From positions 1 to 64,000 of the forward strand of contig NZ_CADIKC010000005.1 of the NCBI RefSeq assembly GCF_902859805.1: a stretch of 64,000 bases of DNA, in the 5' to 3' direction. The translations under genes and the position numbers were made by a program. The DNA comes from Paraburkholderia sediminicola. Lineage in GTDB: Bacteria; Pseudomonadota; Gammaproteobacteria; Burkholderiales; Burkholderiaceae. Shown in pieces: positions 30,587-40,327 of this stretch; positions within the stretch are counted from its first letter, which is position 1, and every line of letters begins with the position of its first letter. Below the pieces are notes generated by a model. The model did no database searches, was not told the DNA's origin, and was given only the letters and a program-made list of their open reading frames with translations.

Positions 30587-30889
30587 ATGTCTTCCTACAA
30601 GGAACTACTCGCACAGCGCGAGAAGCTCGAAAAGCAGATCGAAGAAGCAAAGTCGCGTGAATATGCAGAAGTGTTGAATGAGATCAAGCAGAAAATGGCC
30701 GATTACGGCATTTCGCTGACTGAACTCGGTGGTGGCCGTGGTGCCAAGGCTGCTAAAGCCGGTCGTCCGCGTGCTGGCGTCGCGCCGAAGTATCGTGACC
30801 CGGATAGCGGCAGCACGTGGTCGGGCCGCGGCAAGCCGCCGCGCTGGATCGCAGGTCTGGATCGCGAGAAATTTCTGATCCAGAAGTAA
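30587..30889 (+). CDS. H-NS family nucleoid protein
   Basis: 100 residues. The N-terminal half is a coiled-coil dimerisation segment (YKELLAQREKLEKQIEEAK). The C-terminal DNA-binding domain ends with the family motif STWSGRGKPPRWI. Its size and motif match the short Burkholderia/Bordetella H-NS proteins. It silences AT-rich and foreign DNA, and the low-GC island at 39308-54488 would be a target. Monocistronic. Confidence 0.92.
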   Translation: MSSYKELLAQREKLEKQIEEAKSREYAEVLNEIKQKMADYGISLTELGGGRGAKAAKAGRPRAGVAPKYRDPDSGSTWSGRGKPPRWIAGLDREKFLIQK

Positions 30890-30936
30890 TAGTTATACGG
30901 TCAATCAGTGGCGCCTAAAGCGCGCGCTGTTGCCGG

Positions 30937-30972
30937 AAAAAAACCGCGTACCGTCAAGGGCGCGGTTTTTTT
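30937..30972 (+). terminator. Terminator of the H-NS gene
   Basis: AAAAAACCGCG / 12-base loop / CGCGGTTTTTTT, 48 bp past the stop. Confidence 0.88.
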
Positions 30973-31147
30973 ATTTCCGCTGCAAATTGCCGTGACTCTT
31001 TGTCACACGCGCTCCATGAAACTGGAACGCGAATGCTTTTCGTTTAGATAAGCGTCTGATTTAAAAGGTTTTTTTGTGGTTTATCCAGCGCATATCGAGA
31101 TGTGCCGGGTAGAATGCAGGCATTGAACTTTTCCGTTTGTTTCAGAG

Positions 31148-32392
31148 ATGCCTTCCACCGCCGCCGTCCAGTCCGTCGAGAAACATCGCGTTGCGCGCAA
31201 AACTACCTTTGTCAGTATTGCGCTCAATACGGTGCTGATGGGGCTGCAAATTGTCATCGGCGTGTTTGCCCATTCGCAGGCGCTGGTCGCCGACGGTATC
31301 CATTCGTTAGCCGATCTGATTTCCGATTTTGTCGTGCTAATCGCTAATCGGCACAGCGGCGCCAAGCCCGACGCGGATCACAATTACGGACATAGCCGCT
31401 ATGAAACGGTTGCGTCATTGTTTTTGGGTGCGCTGCTGATTGTGGTCGGCGTTGGTATGTTGTGGCGCGCCGGCACGCGCCTCGCCGATTTGCAAAGCAT
31501 CCCCGCCGTGCATATGAGCGCGCTCGCGGTCGCTGTGCTGGTGCTGATTTCCAAAGAAAGCCTGTTTCGCTACATGCTGCGCGAAGCGCAACGCGTGCGT
31601 TCAGCCATGTTGATCGCGAACGCATGGCATGCACGCTCGGACGCCGCTTCGTCATTGGTGGTCGCGATTGGCATTATCGGCAGCCTCGCGGGCGTGCGTC
31701 TGCTCGATCCGATCGCCGCGGCGATTGTCGGTTTCATGGTGGCGCGCATGGGCTGGATGTTCGGTTGGGACGCGCTGCAAGATCTTTCCGACCGCGCGCT
31801 CGACGAAGCCGCCTCCGCCGACATGCGCGCGCTATTGCTCGCGACGCCCGGCGTACGCGACGTGCATGAAATGCGCACCCGCAAGATGGGTGACTTCGCG
31901 CTGGTCGACGCGCACATTCTGGTCGACCCGATGATCTCGGTATCGGAAGGGCACTACATCGCCGAATCGGCGCGCCTGCGCGTGCTGGCCGACAACCGCG
32001 TGCTCGACGCGCTGATCCATGTCGATCCGGAGAACGACGCGGTTGCGCGCCCGCCCGTCAATCTGCCGACCCGGGAGCGGGTGGTCGCCGAAGTCAACGC
32101 GGCGCTCGCCGCGGGTGGCGTGAAGGCCGCATCGGTCAATATGCATTACTTGAGCACAGGGCTCGATGTCGAAGTGGTTCTGCCGACGCCGGGTGTGCGC
32201 GCGGCCGAAAGCGGTGAACCATGTCTTGCTCATGTCGATCTGGACGCGCTAAGGCGCCGTCTCGGCGCCCGCAAGCTGAACGTGCTGCAGGGAGTGGACG
32301 CGCCGCAGGCCGAAAGCAGCGTTCCGACGGAAGCAGGGTCCGGCGACACCATCGCCAGCGCCAAGGCTGAGCAACCGCATAGCGCCACGTGA
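31148..32392 (+). CDS. Cation diffusion facilitator (FieF-like)
   Basis: 414 residues. Six membrane helices with the metal site D-x-x-x-D in HSLADLISDF (helix 2) and DADHNYGHSRYE in the following loop; HARSDAASS in helix 5. The cytoplasmic C-terminal domain has the CDF ferredoxin-like fold. It is longer than usual (about 300 residues), with an extra 100-residue tail. It exports Zn, Fe, Co or similar divalent ions in exchange for protons. Confidence 0.88.
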   Translation: MPSTAAVQSVEKHRVARKTTFVSIALNTVLMGLQIVIGVFAHSQALVADGIHSLADLISDFVVLIANRHSGAKPDADHNYGHSRYETVASLFLGALLIVVGVGMLWRAGTRLADLQSIPAVHMSALAVAVLVLISKESLFRYMLREAQRVRSAMLIANAWHARSDAASSLVVAIGIIGSLAGVRLLDPIAAAIVGFMVARMGWMFGWDALQDLSDRALDEAASADMRALLLATPGVRDVHEMRTRKMGDFALVDAHILVDPMISVSEGHYIAESARLRVLADNRVLDALIHVDPENDAVARPPVNLPTRERVVAEVNAALAAGGVKAASVNMHYLSTGLDVEVVLPTPGVRAAESGEPCLAHVDLDALRRRLGARKLNVLQGVDAPQAESSVPTEAGSGDTIASAKAEQPHSAT

Positions 32393-32514
32393 GTGCCGGG
32401 GCTCGAGCCGAGAATCGGCCAGCCGTGCGTAAGCCGCCGCCTCAGAGCGTGGCGGCGGCGCGGCAGGTTTAAGGTTAAGACGGTATTGCGATATGTCGTG
32501 ACGGGTTCACAGTC

Positions 32515-32973
32515 TCACAACGGTAACTGCGTATCGAATTTGATCTCGCGCAGCACGACGCTCGTGCGCACTTGCGCGACGGCGGGAATCTTGAAGATGC
32601 GTTCGTGCAGAAAGCTGTCGTACGCCTTGATGTCCGGCGCGACGATCTTGAGGATGTAATCGGATTCACCGGTCGTGCTGTAGCACTCGGTGACCTCCGG
32701 GCAGGTCGCGATTTCCCGCTCGAACTGTTCGACCCCGCCCTCGGTGTGACGGGTGAGATGAATATGCGCGAGCGCGCAGACGTGCAGCCCCAGCTTTTCG
32801 CGATCCAGCAATGCCGTGTAGCGCTGGATCACCCCGGATTGCTCCATATCCTTGATACGGCGCCAGCACGGGGTGCTTGACAGGCCGACCTGGTCGGAAA
32901 TCTCTTGCACCGACCGGCGTGCGTCGAGCTGCAGCAGGCGCAGGATTTTTTGAGAGAACGTATCGAGTGTCAA
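32515..32973 (-). CDS. Lrp/AsnC-family regulator
   Basis: 152 residues. N-terminal helix-turn-helix (about 8-55: LLQLDARRSVQEISDQVGLSSTPCWRRIKDME) and a RAM effector-binding domain with ECYSTTGESDYILKI. Lrp-type proteins sense amino acids and often regulate a nearby transporter or catabolic gene. Its target is not obvious here; the neighbours are a cation exporter and an exonuclease. Confidence 0.9.
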   Translation of the reverse strand: MTLDTFSQKILRLLQLDARRSVQEISDQVGLSSTPCWRRIKDMEQSGVIQRYTALLDREKLGLHVCALAHIHLTRHTEGGVEQFEREIATCPEVTECYSTTGESDYILKIVAPDIKAYDSFLHERIFKIPAVAQVRTSVVLREIKFDTQLPL

Positions 32974-33063
32974 CTGCGCCTCCGTTGGCGTCGCCCTATC
33001 AACGCATGGTAGAGGTCTCGAAAACGAAACGCAATGTAAAACGGCTTCGGCGAGGGAGATTAC

Positions 33064-33693
33064 CTAATTTGCTGGTTCCTCAGCGGCGTTTTGTCCTGAG
33101 CCGTCCCCATCTCTAGCGGCCGTCAGCGTGGCCGCCTGGACGGCGCGCAGATCCTTGAGCATGTTGCAGAAAAGCGCGCCCTGTTCGATCGCGTCATCCA
33201 GCGCGACATGCGTGTGCGGATGTTCGTCGAACCAGTGCTTCGGGAAACGCGGCTTGATGTTCTTGCGGTACGGCAGGCCAGTCAGTGCAAAGGCCAGCGT
33301 TTTGATATCGAGCGCCGACCACGAAAACGGGCAGCGGCCGACAAACCGCATCATGTACCAGAACATATAGGTGAAGTCGAAACCGGCCGGCATTGCCACG
33401 AACACCGGTTTGCCCGGCAACGCCTCAACCCATTCGACATAGGCCGTCAGCGCGGCCTGCGGATTTTGCAAATCCTTGCGGCAGGCTTCCCACGCTTCCG
33501 GCTGCGTCTTCCACCATGCTTCCTGCACCGGGTGCGGCGTGGCGCCGTCGAGCAATTCCAGATTCGCGGAGAACGTGGCGATCAGTTGCTTGTCTTCCGT
33601 GTACGCGGCGGAGGCGAAACTGAGCATCGAATGCGGACCGGGAATCGGACCGTCCGCTTCGACATCGGTGCTCACGTAGATTTCGCTGCTCAT
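33064..33693 (-). CDS. DEDD-type 3'-5' exonuclease
   Basis: 209 residues. The ExoI motif DVEADGP (10-16) gives the first acidic pair, FDFTYMFW suggests ExoII, and [10 protein letters not shown] is ExoIII with the general-base histidine, so it is DEDDh-like and resembles RNase T / oligoribonuclease folds. Its start overlaps the stop of the hydrolase gene by ATGA, so the two are translationally coupled. Confidence 0.75.
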   Translation of the reverse strand: MSSEIYVSTDVEADGPIPGPHSMLSFASAAYTEDKQLIATFSANLELLDGATPHPVQEAWWKTQPEAWEACRKDLQNPQAALTAYVEWVEALPGKPVFVAMPAGFDFTYMFWYMMRFVGRCPFSWSALDIKTLAFALTGLPYRKNIKPRFPKHWFDEHPHTHVALDDAIEQGALFCNMLKDLRAVQAATLTAARDGDGSGQNAAEEPAN

Positions 33694-34334
33694 GCTTTGA
33701 CTCCGTCGGCGACATACGGATTGGTGCGGCGCTCGGCGCCGAACGTGGAAGTGGGGCCGTGGCCCGGAACAAAGGTGACGTCGTCGCCGAGTGGCCAGAG
33801 TTTTTCGCGGATCGCGCGTACCAGGTCGGCGTGATTGCCGCGTGGAAAATCCGTGCGGCCGATCGAGCCGGCGAACAGCACGTCGCCCACCAGTGCGAGC
33901 CGATGCGCGCGGCTGAAGAACACCACGTGGCCTGGCGTGTGGCCGGGGCAGTGATAGACCTCGAGGGTTTCGTCGCCGAATTTCACGGTCTCGCCGTCTT
34001 GCAGCCAGCGGTCCGGCTCGAACGCTTCGGCAGCAGGAAAGCCGAAGCGCGTGCTCTGATCCGGCAGCTTGTCGAGCCAGAAGCTTTCGTCAGGATGCGG
34101 TCCTTCGATCGGCACGCCGTAATGCGTGGCAAGTGTCTTCGCGCCGGCGCAGTGATCGATGTGGCCATGCGTGAGGAATACTTTTTCGACCGTCACTTTC
34201 TGGCGCGCGATTTCACCCTGGATGACATCGAGGTCGCCGCCCGGATCGACGACAGCCGCGCGTCCGGTTGCCTCGCAAACGAGCAGCGAGCTGTTCTGCT
34301 GGAACGGCGTAACGGGGATCAGGGTGACTTTCAT
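33690..34334 (-). CDS. Metallo-beta-lactamase-fold hydrolase (glyoxalase II-like)
   Basis: 214 residues from the ATG at 34334. The metal-binding HxHxDH is HGHIDH (56-61), followed by CPGHTPGH, the bridging aspartate in [11 protein letters not shown] and PGHGPTS. This pattern matches the YcbL / glyoxalase II group of thioester hydrolases. It is the first gene of a two-gene operon with the exonuclease. Upstream, a divergent strong promoter drives another transcript. Confidence 0.88.
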   Translation of the reverse strand: MKVTLIPVTPFQQNSSLLVCEATGRAAVVDPGGDLDVIQGEIARQKVTVEKVFLTHGHIDHCAGAKTLATHYGVPIEGPHPDESFWLDKLPDQSTRFGFPAAEAFEPDRWLQDGETVKFGDETLEVYHCPGHTPGHVVFFSRAHRLALVGDVLFAGSIGRTDFPRGNHADLVRAIREKLWPLGDDVTFVPGHGPTSTFGAERRTNPYVADGVKA

Positions 34335-34501
34335 GGATGACGGCGCCGCTGGAAAAACGTTGATTGTACCGGCGTCTCGTCGACGCTCGTCGAGCGCGCG
34401 GAGGCCCTGCCGCAGCAGGCTTTGGGCTGCCCATTTTTGCAGCAGAAGTGAAAATTCATCAAGGTTTTCAGTCGCTTGCCATCCCAAATTTTTCTTTTGG
34501 G

Positions 34502-34507
34502 TATAAT
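34502..34507 (+). promoter_or_regulatory. Strong -10 element (TATAAT)
   Basis: GGGTATAATGG is a consensus -10 box with an upstream G-rich extension. TTGCCA at about 34476 is a possible -35 but 20 bp away, slightly long. Transcription would start near 34513-34515, 460 bp before rlpA and exactly at the base of a hairpin. Confidence 0.65.
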
Positions 34508-34513
34508 GGCCTC

Positions 34514-34860
34514 CATGCACAAGGAATTGTGCATGCCACACGGCGATGCGTCCCCATCAAAAATGGGCACGCGGATTGCCACTCAAGTATGGGCTGTCGC
34601 AGTTTTGGGCGGCCATCAGGTATCGATGCATTCGATGCACACGTCTTACCCAGCCAGGCGCCGCGCGCCTGCAACGGACTTAAATGCCGTGACGCTGGGT
34701 GGGGCCTACGCCGCTGTTCCTGCGCGCTGAGTTCCGCGCGCAAGAACGTGTTTGCCACGTTCGATGGCGGCATGTGGGGTCTGGTCAGGCTGCCGGGGAC
34801 AGGTTGCGCCAGACGTGAAAATTAACCGTGCGGTAGCGGCTGGGTAGCCGCATCCGGGCC
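34514..34860 (+). ncRNA. Candidate structured RNA upstream of rlpA
   Basis: Starting at the predicted transcription start there is a chain of stems. A perfect 9-bp stem with GGAA loop (34514-34535). GCGT and CCCAT paired with ATGGG and ACGC (34548-34572). A three-way-junction-like element closed by CCCAGC/GCTGGG (34649-34699) holding AGGCGC/GCGCCT and CGG/CCG. GCGCGC hairpin near 34726. AACGTG/CACGTT near 34745. GTCTGG/CCAGAC (about 34779-34816). No credible protein is encoded. It does not match the conserved cores of RNase P RNA, tmRNA, SRP RNA or the common riboswitches I know; 6S RNA is not excluded. The 3' end is uncertain. Confidence 0.45.
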
Positions 34861-34972
34861 TTGACGTACTGCGCTTTTCTGCGCGGCGCGTTGTCGTCCA
34901 TTGCCGCCGGAGTCGCAGGCAACACGCTCAACTTTTCGCGTGATGCGGCTCGACAATTTGATTGCACGTCTT

Positions 34973-35563
34973 ATGAAAACTCGGTTATCCCGTGGTCTGG
35001 GGACTCTTTTTGCCTTTTTTGTGCTGGCCGGCTGTGCCACGCCTCCGGGCGCGAGCAGCACGTCTGACAGCGGCGCGCCGCTGAGCACGAAGAATGCGCA
35101 GGCAGGTTCCTTCGGCCCGCAAGCTTTCGGTAGCGCGCCGGCATCCGGCGCAGCCGCCAAAGGCTCGTCGCTGGCCGATGCGCAGCCGCTCACTGACGAC
35201 AGTCCCAGCGTTTCGGACTTTCATCAGATCGGTCGCGCCTCGTGGTACGGCCGCGGCTTCCATGGCCGCCGCACCGCCAACGGCGAACGTTTCGACATGC
35301 ACGCGCTGACCGCGGCGCATCGCACGCTGCCGCTCGGCTCGTATGTTCGCGTGACCAATCCGGCCACGTCGCGCTCGGTTGTCGTGCGCATCAACGATCG
35401 CGGCCCGTATGCGCGTGGCCGGATCATCGATCTGTCGATGGCCGCCGCCTCTGCGCTCGACATGCGCCACGCCGGTACCGCGCGCGTTCAGATCGAAGGA
35501 TTGACGCGCCAGGAAGCACGTGCTGAGATGAATGAAACGCTGGCGTCGAACTCAGAGAAGTAA
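34973..35563 (+). CDS. rlpA: RlpA-family septal lipoprotein
   Basis: 196 residues from the ATG at 34973, chosen because it gives a clean lipoprotein signal (RGLGTLFAFFVLAGCAT, lipidated cysteine about C21); an in-frame start at 34943 is possible. A double-psi beta-barrel domain (about 85-175) has ASWYGRGFHGRRTANGE and INDRGPYARGRIIDLS. RlpA is a lytic transglycosylase acting on peptidoglycan with stripped stems at the septum. The C-terminal SPOR domain found in longer homologues is missing here. Confidence 0.85.
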   Translation: MKTRLSRGLGTLFAFFVLAGCATPPGASSTSDSGAPLSTKNAQAGSFGPQAFGSAPASGAAAKGSSLADAQPLTDDSPSVSDFHQIGRASWYGRGFHGRRTANGERFDMHALTAAHRTLPLGSYVRVTNPATSRSVVVRINDRGPYARGRIIDLSMAAASALDMRHAGTARVQIEGLTRQEARAEMNETLASNSEK

Positions 35564-35649
35564 TGTGCAGTGGCCGCGGGAGCGTCTCTGACGCGCTCGT
35601 GACGCCGGGCAACATGGCGCCAACTCGCGCCGTTGTTCGCCAAAAGACA

Positions 35650-35682
35650 GAGGGCCGCTTCGCGCGGCCCCTTTCTTTTACT
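35650..35682 (+). terminator. Terminator downstream of rlpA
   Basis: GGGCCGC / TTCGC / GCGGCCC followed by CTTTCTTTT, about 90 bp after the rlpA stop. Confidence 0.7.
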
Positions 35683-35775
35683 CATCAACCGTGGCTGCAC
35701 GCAGCCGCTCATTCTTTTCGGTCCTGGCTCGTTCTGCAAGCCTGATCCGCTGGCGGGCATCCCTTCTCTCCCGCC

Positions 35776-36654
35776 TTATTCCTCGTCTTTCTTAAGCGCC
35801 AAAGCGCGCGTGTAGAGCGCATTGCGCGACGCGCCGGTAAGGGTCGCCGCAATTTTTGCCGCGCTGCTCACCGTCAACTCCTCCAGCAGGATGCCCAGCA
35901 ACGCGTCGTGATCGTGTTCGCCCGCGGCTTCCGGCTGTGCGCCTTCCACCACCAGAACGAACTCACCGCGTTGCCGGTTCGGATCGGCCTCGAGCCACGT
36001 TGGCCCTTCGGCCAGGGTGCCGCGATGCAGCGCTTCATGTAACTTCGTCAATTCCCGTGCGATCAGCAGCTTGCGTTCGCCCCCGAATGCGTCAGCCAAC
36101 GCCTGCACCGTTTCGACGATCCGGTGCGGCGCTTCGTAGAACACCATTGCGTGCGGGTGGTTTGCGAGCGCTTGCAGCGCCGCGGCACGTGCTTTTGCCT
36201 TGGGCGGCAGGAAGCCGAGGAACGAGAACGTCGCGACCCAGTCGCCGGCAGCGCTCAATGCGGTGGCGAGCGCGCTTGCGCCGGGTAGAGGAATGACCGG
36301 GAAACCGGCTTCGCGCACGGCGTCGACGAGTTTCGCACCGGGGTCCGAGATGCCGGGCGTGCCCGCATCGGATACGTAGGCCACGCGTTCGCCCGCTTGC
36401 AGATGCTCGATCAGGCGCAGCGCCGCGGCCCGCTCGTTGTGCTGATGAACCGCGACAAGCGGCTTCGAGATGCCATAGCGCGCGAGCAGTTGGCCGGTGT
36501 TGCGGGTGTCTTCGGCGGCGATGCGATCCACCAGTCCGAGCACATGCAACGCGCGCAGCGTGACGTCGGCAATGTTGCCGATCGGCGTGGCCACCACATA
36601 CAGCGCGGCGGCAGGGTACTGCTGCCCTTGCGCGAGTTCGGAGAGAGGAGTCAT
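35776..36654 (-). CDS. rsmI: 16S rRNA 2'-O-ribose C1402 methyltransferase
   Basis: 292 residues from the ATG at 36654. It has the tetrapyrrole-methylase-like fold of Rsm[29 protein letters not shown], and [18 protein letters not shown]. It 2'-O-methylates C1402 of 16S rRNA using S-adenosylmethionine. The gene stands back to back with yraN, as in many proteobacteria. There is no ribosome site before the ATG, and its start codon overlaps that of yraN on the other strand. Confidence 0.92.
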   Translation of the reverse strand: MTPLSELAQGQQYPAAALYVVATPIGNIADVTLRALHVLGLVDRIAAEDTRNTGQLLARYGISKPLVAVHQHNERAAALRLIEHLQAGERVAYVSDAGTPGISDPGAKLVDAVREAGFPVIPLPGASALATALSAAGDWVATFSFLGFLPPKAKARAAALQALANHPHAMVFYEAPHRIVETVQALADAFGGERKLLIARELTKLHEALHRGTLAEGPTWLEADPNRQRGEFVLVVEGAQPEAAGEHDHDALLGILLEELTVSSAAKIAATLTGASRNALYTRALALKKDEE

Positions 36655-37135
36655 GAGGCAGAAGACGCAGACAGACAGAACGAGGCCGCCATTGTGCCAC
36701 GCAGCGGCGCGTGAACCGGGCGGTGGGCAGGCGAGTGCCCGGGCTGACGGCCACAACTTTTCGAGACCAAGCGGGTCCAAACTCGTCGGCGCGGCTTTCG
36801 AGGTGCGTGCGATGGAGTTTTTGCAGCGGCAGCGTTTGCGTTTCGTTGCGCGCAACGTGCTGTGCCGGGGCGGTGAGATCGACCTGGTGATGCGCGACCG
36901 TGACGGCGCGCTGGTATTCGTCGAAGTTCGCGCGCGTGCGCAGCAGCATTATGGCGGCGCGGCAGCGAGCATCGGCTGGCAAAAGAAGCAGCGGATCGTG
37001 CGTGCGGCGCGGCACTACCTGGCAACCCGCACCAGGTCTTCGCATGATGAGCCCGCGTGCCGTTTCGACGTGATTGCGTTCGAAGCTGGCCGGCTCGTGT
37101 GGCTGCGCGATGCGTTTCGCGCCGACGAAGTCTGA
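36653..37135 (+). CDS. yraN: YraN/UPF0102 family protein
   Basis: 160 residues from the ATG at 36653, with GAGAGAGGAG just upstream. The conserved domain begins at [15 protein letters not shown] and contains [15 protein letters not shown] and FVEVRAR, the endonuclease-like core of UPF0102 (restriction-endonuclease fold, E-I-D and E-V-R residues). Function unproven. Its first 45 residues are longer than in E. coli YraN and may be poorly conserved. Confidence 0.85.
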   Translation: MRQKTQTDRTRPPLCHAAAREPGGGQASARADGHNFSRPSGSKLVGAAFEVRAMEFLQRQRLRFVARNVLCRGGEIDLVMRDRDGALVFVEVRARAQQHYGGAAASIGWQKKQRIVRAARHYLATRTRSSHDEPACRFDVIAFEAGRLVWLRDAFRADEV

Positions 37136-37231
37136 TGCAGTGCACGGAGAACAGGCGTGAGTGCGATAAACTTGCGCTCGCGTGCGGACCTCGTGAACCA
37201 CACCGGCGTACAAAAAGCAGCGACGGCGTAG

Positions 37232-37951
<720 letters not shown>

Positions 37952-37977
37952 GATTGATTCCGAAGGAGAGCTAGTTG

Positions 37978-38772
37978 ATGAGCGTATTCCGCGTCAAGAA
38001 AACACTGGTGAGAACCGTGCTGGTGGTCGGGTTCGCCGCGGGACTGTCCGCGACGTTGCAGGGTTGCTTTCTCGCCGTTGCCGGCGCGGCGGGCGGCGGC
38101 GCGCTGGTAGCGACCGACCGGCGCACGCTCGGCGCGCAGACCGAGGATCGCGAGATGCAGGTGAAGGCGCTGGCGCAGATCAGCCAGAACTTGCCCGACA
38201 ACGCGCACGTCAACGTGACCGTGTTCAACCGCCGCGTGCTGCTGACCGGCGAAGTGGCGGGGGACGTCTCGAAGCAACGTGCGGAGACCATCGTGCGTGG
38301 CTTGAACAACGTCAACACGATCGTCAACGAACTGGCGATCATGCCGGCCAGCTCGTTCTCGTCGCGCACGAATGACACTTACCTCGAGACGCGCGTGAAG
38401 ACTGCGCTGATCGCCGAGAAGAACATTTCGGCGAACAACTTCAAGGTCGTGGCCGAGCGCGGCTCGGTGTATCTGATGGGCCTTGTCACGATGGACGAAG
38501 GCAATCGCGGCGCCGACGTCGCGAGCCGCGTGCCGGGCGTGGTGCAGGTCGTGAAGGTGTTCCAGTACATCCAGCCGCAGGAAGCCGCAGCGGCTGCCGC
38601 TGCGGCGGCGACCGCACCGGTTGCCGCTTCGCAGCCGGACGCGAGCGCGCCGACTGTCGGTGCGATCCCCGATTCATCGGTGAGCTCGCGTCCGCTCGAT
38701 CAGCAGGCACCGGCGCCGGTCACCAATTCGAACGCGGTGCATCCGGGTAATCCGAAGGCGACGACCCCATGA
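37978..38772 (+). CDS. BON-domain lipoprotein (DolP/OsmY-like)
   Basis: 264 residues from the ATG at 37978 (GAAGGAGAG upstream). Lipoprotein signal ending at LSATLQGC. Two BON domains follow (about 50-120 and 125-195), the second containing AEKNISANNFKVVAERGSV. DolP keeps the outer membrane intact by binding anionic phospholipid. The alanine/proline-rich C-terminal tail of about 60 residues is an addition. The gene overlaps the next by ATGA. Confidence 0.88.
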   Translation: MSVFRVKKTLVRTVLVVGFAAGLSATLQGCFLAVAGAAGGGALVATDRRTLGAQTEDREMQVKALAQISQNLPDNAHVNVTVFNRRVLLTGEVAGDVSKQRAETIVRGLNNVNTIVNELAIMPASSFSSRTNDTYLETRVKTALIAEKNISANNFKVVAERGSVYLMGLVTMDEGNRGADVASRVPGVVQVVKVFQYIQPQEAAAAAAAAATAPVAASQPDASAPTVGAIPDSSVSSRPLDQQAPAPVTNSNAVHPGNPKATTP

Positions 38773-39119
38773 AGCGGGGCGTTGCTTTCGTTGTCGCGAT
38801 GTTGACGGCTGGCGCGCTGGCGGGTGCTTTTGCATCTTCAGCGCGTGCGGCCGATGCACCGCGTGGCCAGATCGTTGCTAACTCGAATGCCTGCATGGGA
38901 TGTCACGCGGTAGACCGTAAACTGGTCGGCCCGTCGTTCCAGCAGATCGCTACGAAGTACAAAGGCGATGCGCAAGCGCCTGCAAAATTGGCGCGCAAGG
39001 TGAAGGACGGTGGCTCCGGCGTGTGGGGCATGATTCCGATGCCGGCGCATCAGTCGATGAGCGACGCGGATATTCGTACTGTGGTGGATTGGGTGCTGGC
39101 TGGCGCGCCGTCCAAGTGA
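38769..39119 (+). CDS. Class I c-type cytochrome
   Basis: 116 residues, with a signal peptide ending near ARA-ADAP, the heme motif CMGCH (about 40-44) and the axial methionine in MIPMPAH. It is a small soluble periplasmic electron carrier of the cytochrome c551/c553 type. The start overlaps the BON lipoprotein stop, so both are translated from the same mRNA. Confidence 0.9.
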   Translation: MKRGVAFVVAMLTAGALAGAFASSARAADAPRGQIVANSNACMGCHAVDRKLVGPSFQQIATKYKGDAQAPAKLARKVKDGGSGVWGMIPMPAHQSMSDADIRTVVDWVLAGAPSK

Positions 39120-39207
39120 TGTTTTGCTGCCCCTTTTGCCTCCGGGTTTTAGCGCCGTGGGGGCTTGGCAAATCGCAAAATGCCTGTGCTAGAATTGTTT
39201 GCACGTT

Positions 39208-39283
<76 letters not shown>

Positions 39284-39299
39284 TAGATCACATCGAAAG

Positions 39300-39307
39300 T
39301 TGTCCGA
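39300..39307 (+). repeat. Left 8-bp direct repeat of the element
   Basis: TTGTCCGA here and again at 54489-54496. I read it as a target-site duplication: joining the two flanks would place the terminator at 54496-54528 directly behind tRNA-Ala. Confidence 0.65.
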
Positions 39308-39309
39308 GA

Positions 39310-39334
39310 TGAGACAGGAAGGATATTTTTGCAC
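39310..39334 (+). repeat. Left terminal inverted repeat
   Basis: Starts TGAGACAGGAAGG and ends TTTTTGCAC. Its reverse complement matches 54460-54484 at 19 of 25 positions. Confidence 0.6.
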
Positions 39335-39337
39335 TAG

Positions 39338-39384
39338 GTGCAGCGATATGCTTTCATATACAAAGTGCAACTTAATGCTTCGAC
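39338..39384 (+). repeat. Left subterminal repeats
   Basis: Two further copies: GTGCAGCGATATGCTTTCAT (39338-39357) and GTGCAACTTAATGCTTCGAC (39365-39384), in the opposite orientation to the copy inside the terminal repeat. Confidence 0.55.
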
Positions 39385-39388
39385 GACA

Positions 39389-39411
39389 AAGCCGACCTAG
39401 AGTCGGCCTTT
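39389..39411 (+). terminator. Hairpin terminator at the left end
   Basis: AAAGCCGAC / CTAGA / GTCGGCCTTTT. It would stop read-through from the tRNA into the element. Confidence 0.7.
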
Positions 39412-39727
39412 TCGTTTCTGGGCATCTGCGAGATAGATTGAGCCGGAAGAGAGGCGAGTGAGCGAGCGCAAGGGGATAAGCGTTGATTTTTTCGGCTAGC
39501 GACGGGCGATTGGCAGTGTGTCGAAGGTCTGCTCCGGACCGACTGCCGTCCGAAGCGTGTCGAATCCAATCGCTCCGTGTCGTCTTAAGGCGTGCGGCTG
39601 AGTGCAACTGAACTCGGTCGCTCGTTGTTAGAACATCCAGCGACTGATTCCCGGAGTCACGCGACCGTTCTCGCCGGCTTATACTATTGACCATGAAAAA
39701 CTACCTGCCTACTGCATCGGGAGTGCC

Positions 39728-39745
39728 CTAGTTATCGATAACTAG
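39728..39745. promoter_or_regulatory. 18-bp perfect palindrome over a ribosome site
   Basis: CTAGTTATCGATAACTAG is perfectly self-complementary and runs into the AGGAG ribosome site of the next gene, nine bases before its GTG start. It could be an operator or an RNA switch that hides the ribosome site. Confidence 0.55.
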
Positions 39746-39754
39746 GAGCTTCAA

Positions 39755-40327
39755 GTGCACCAGATTCAACAGTACCAGTCCAGCGTTACGCTGTTCTCGC
39801 GCGACGGCCGCGTTTCGGTGTACCCCTCGCTGAAAACGGCGCTCAAGGCACTCGGCGAGCGCTGGATTACGGACAACGTCGGCGCAGACTTTCGCATGTT
39901 CGACCGCTCGACGCGATGGTTTGACCAGGTACGCAACGCATGTGTCTGCGAACCTCGTTACCTCTTGCGTGACTTCATCATGCGCGACGACGCGGATGGA
40001 GTCGTGACGCTGGCCAGCTTCCACCCGTACATCGTGCGCCGCCGGCGATTGCGCTGGCAGAGTCCACTAAATAAGTGGAATGGCGAAGGCCCGGTGCCGG
40101 GCGTGCGTTGTCACCGCGGCGGCCGGCACTACTTTCGGCGCCCCAAGAGCATGATGGAACGCCGTCAGGCAGCCTTGGTGCTTAAGGAAGAAGGCGAGGT
40201 GCCGCCGCGCAGTGCTCGCAGTTTCTGCAATCTGCCCGATGCTTACGACGACTACGGTGTGTCGTCCAGCGGCGACCGTTGCTGGAAGCGCTATCGCCGC
40301 ACCCAGTGGAAAACTACACGAGACTGA
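39755..40327 (+). CDS. Unknown island protein, basic
   Basis: 190 residues from GTG 39755 with AGGAG upstream. Very rich in Arg and aromatic residues; notable stretches are SSVTLFSRDGRVSVYPSLKTAL, FHPYIVRRRRLRW and CHRGGRHYFRRPKS. I do not recognise the family. It has no signal peptide or membrane segment. It is the only plus-strand gene in the left half of the element and has its own promoter region with a palindrome. Confidence 0.6.
   Translation: MHQIQQYQSSVTLFSRDGRVSVYPSLKTALKALGERWITDNVGADFRMFDRSTRWFDQVRNACVCEPRYLLRDFIMRDDADGVVTLASFHPYIVRRRRLRWQSPLNKWNGEGPVPGVRCHRGGRHYFRRPKSMMERRQAALVLKEEGEVPPRSARSFCNLPDAYDDYGVSSSGDRCWKRYRRTQWKTTRD

Noticed and set aside
34514-34860. RNase P RNA (often near rsmI in other genera)
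   Set aside because: The conserved GAGGAAAGTC core and its partners are absent on both strands.
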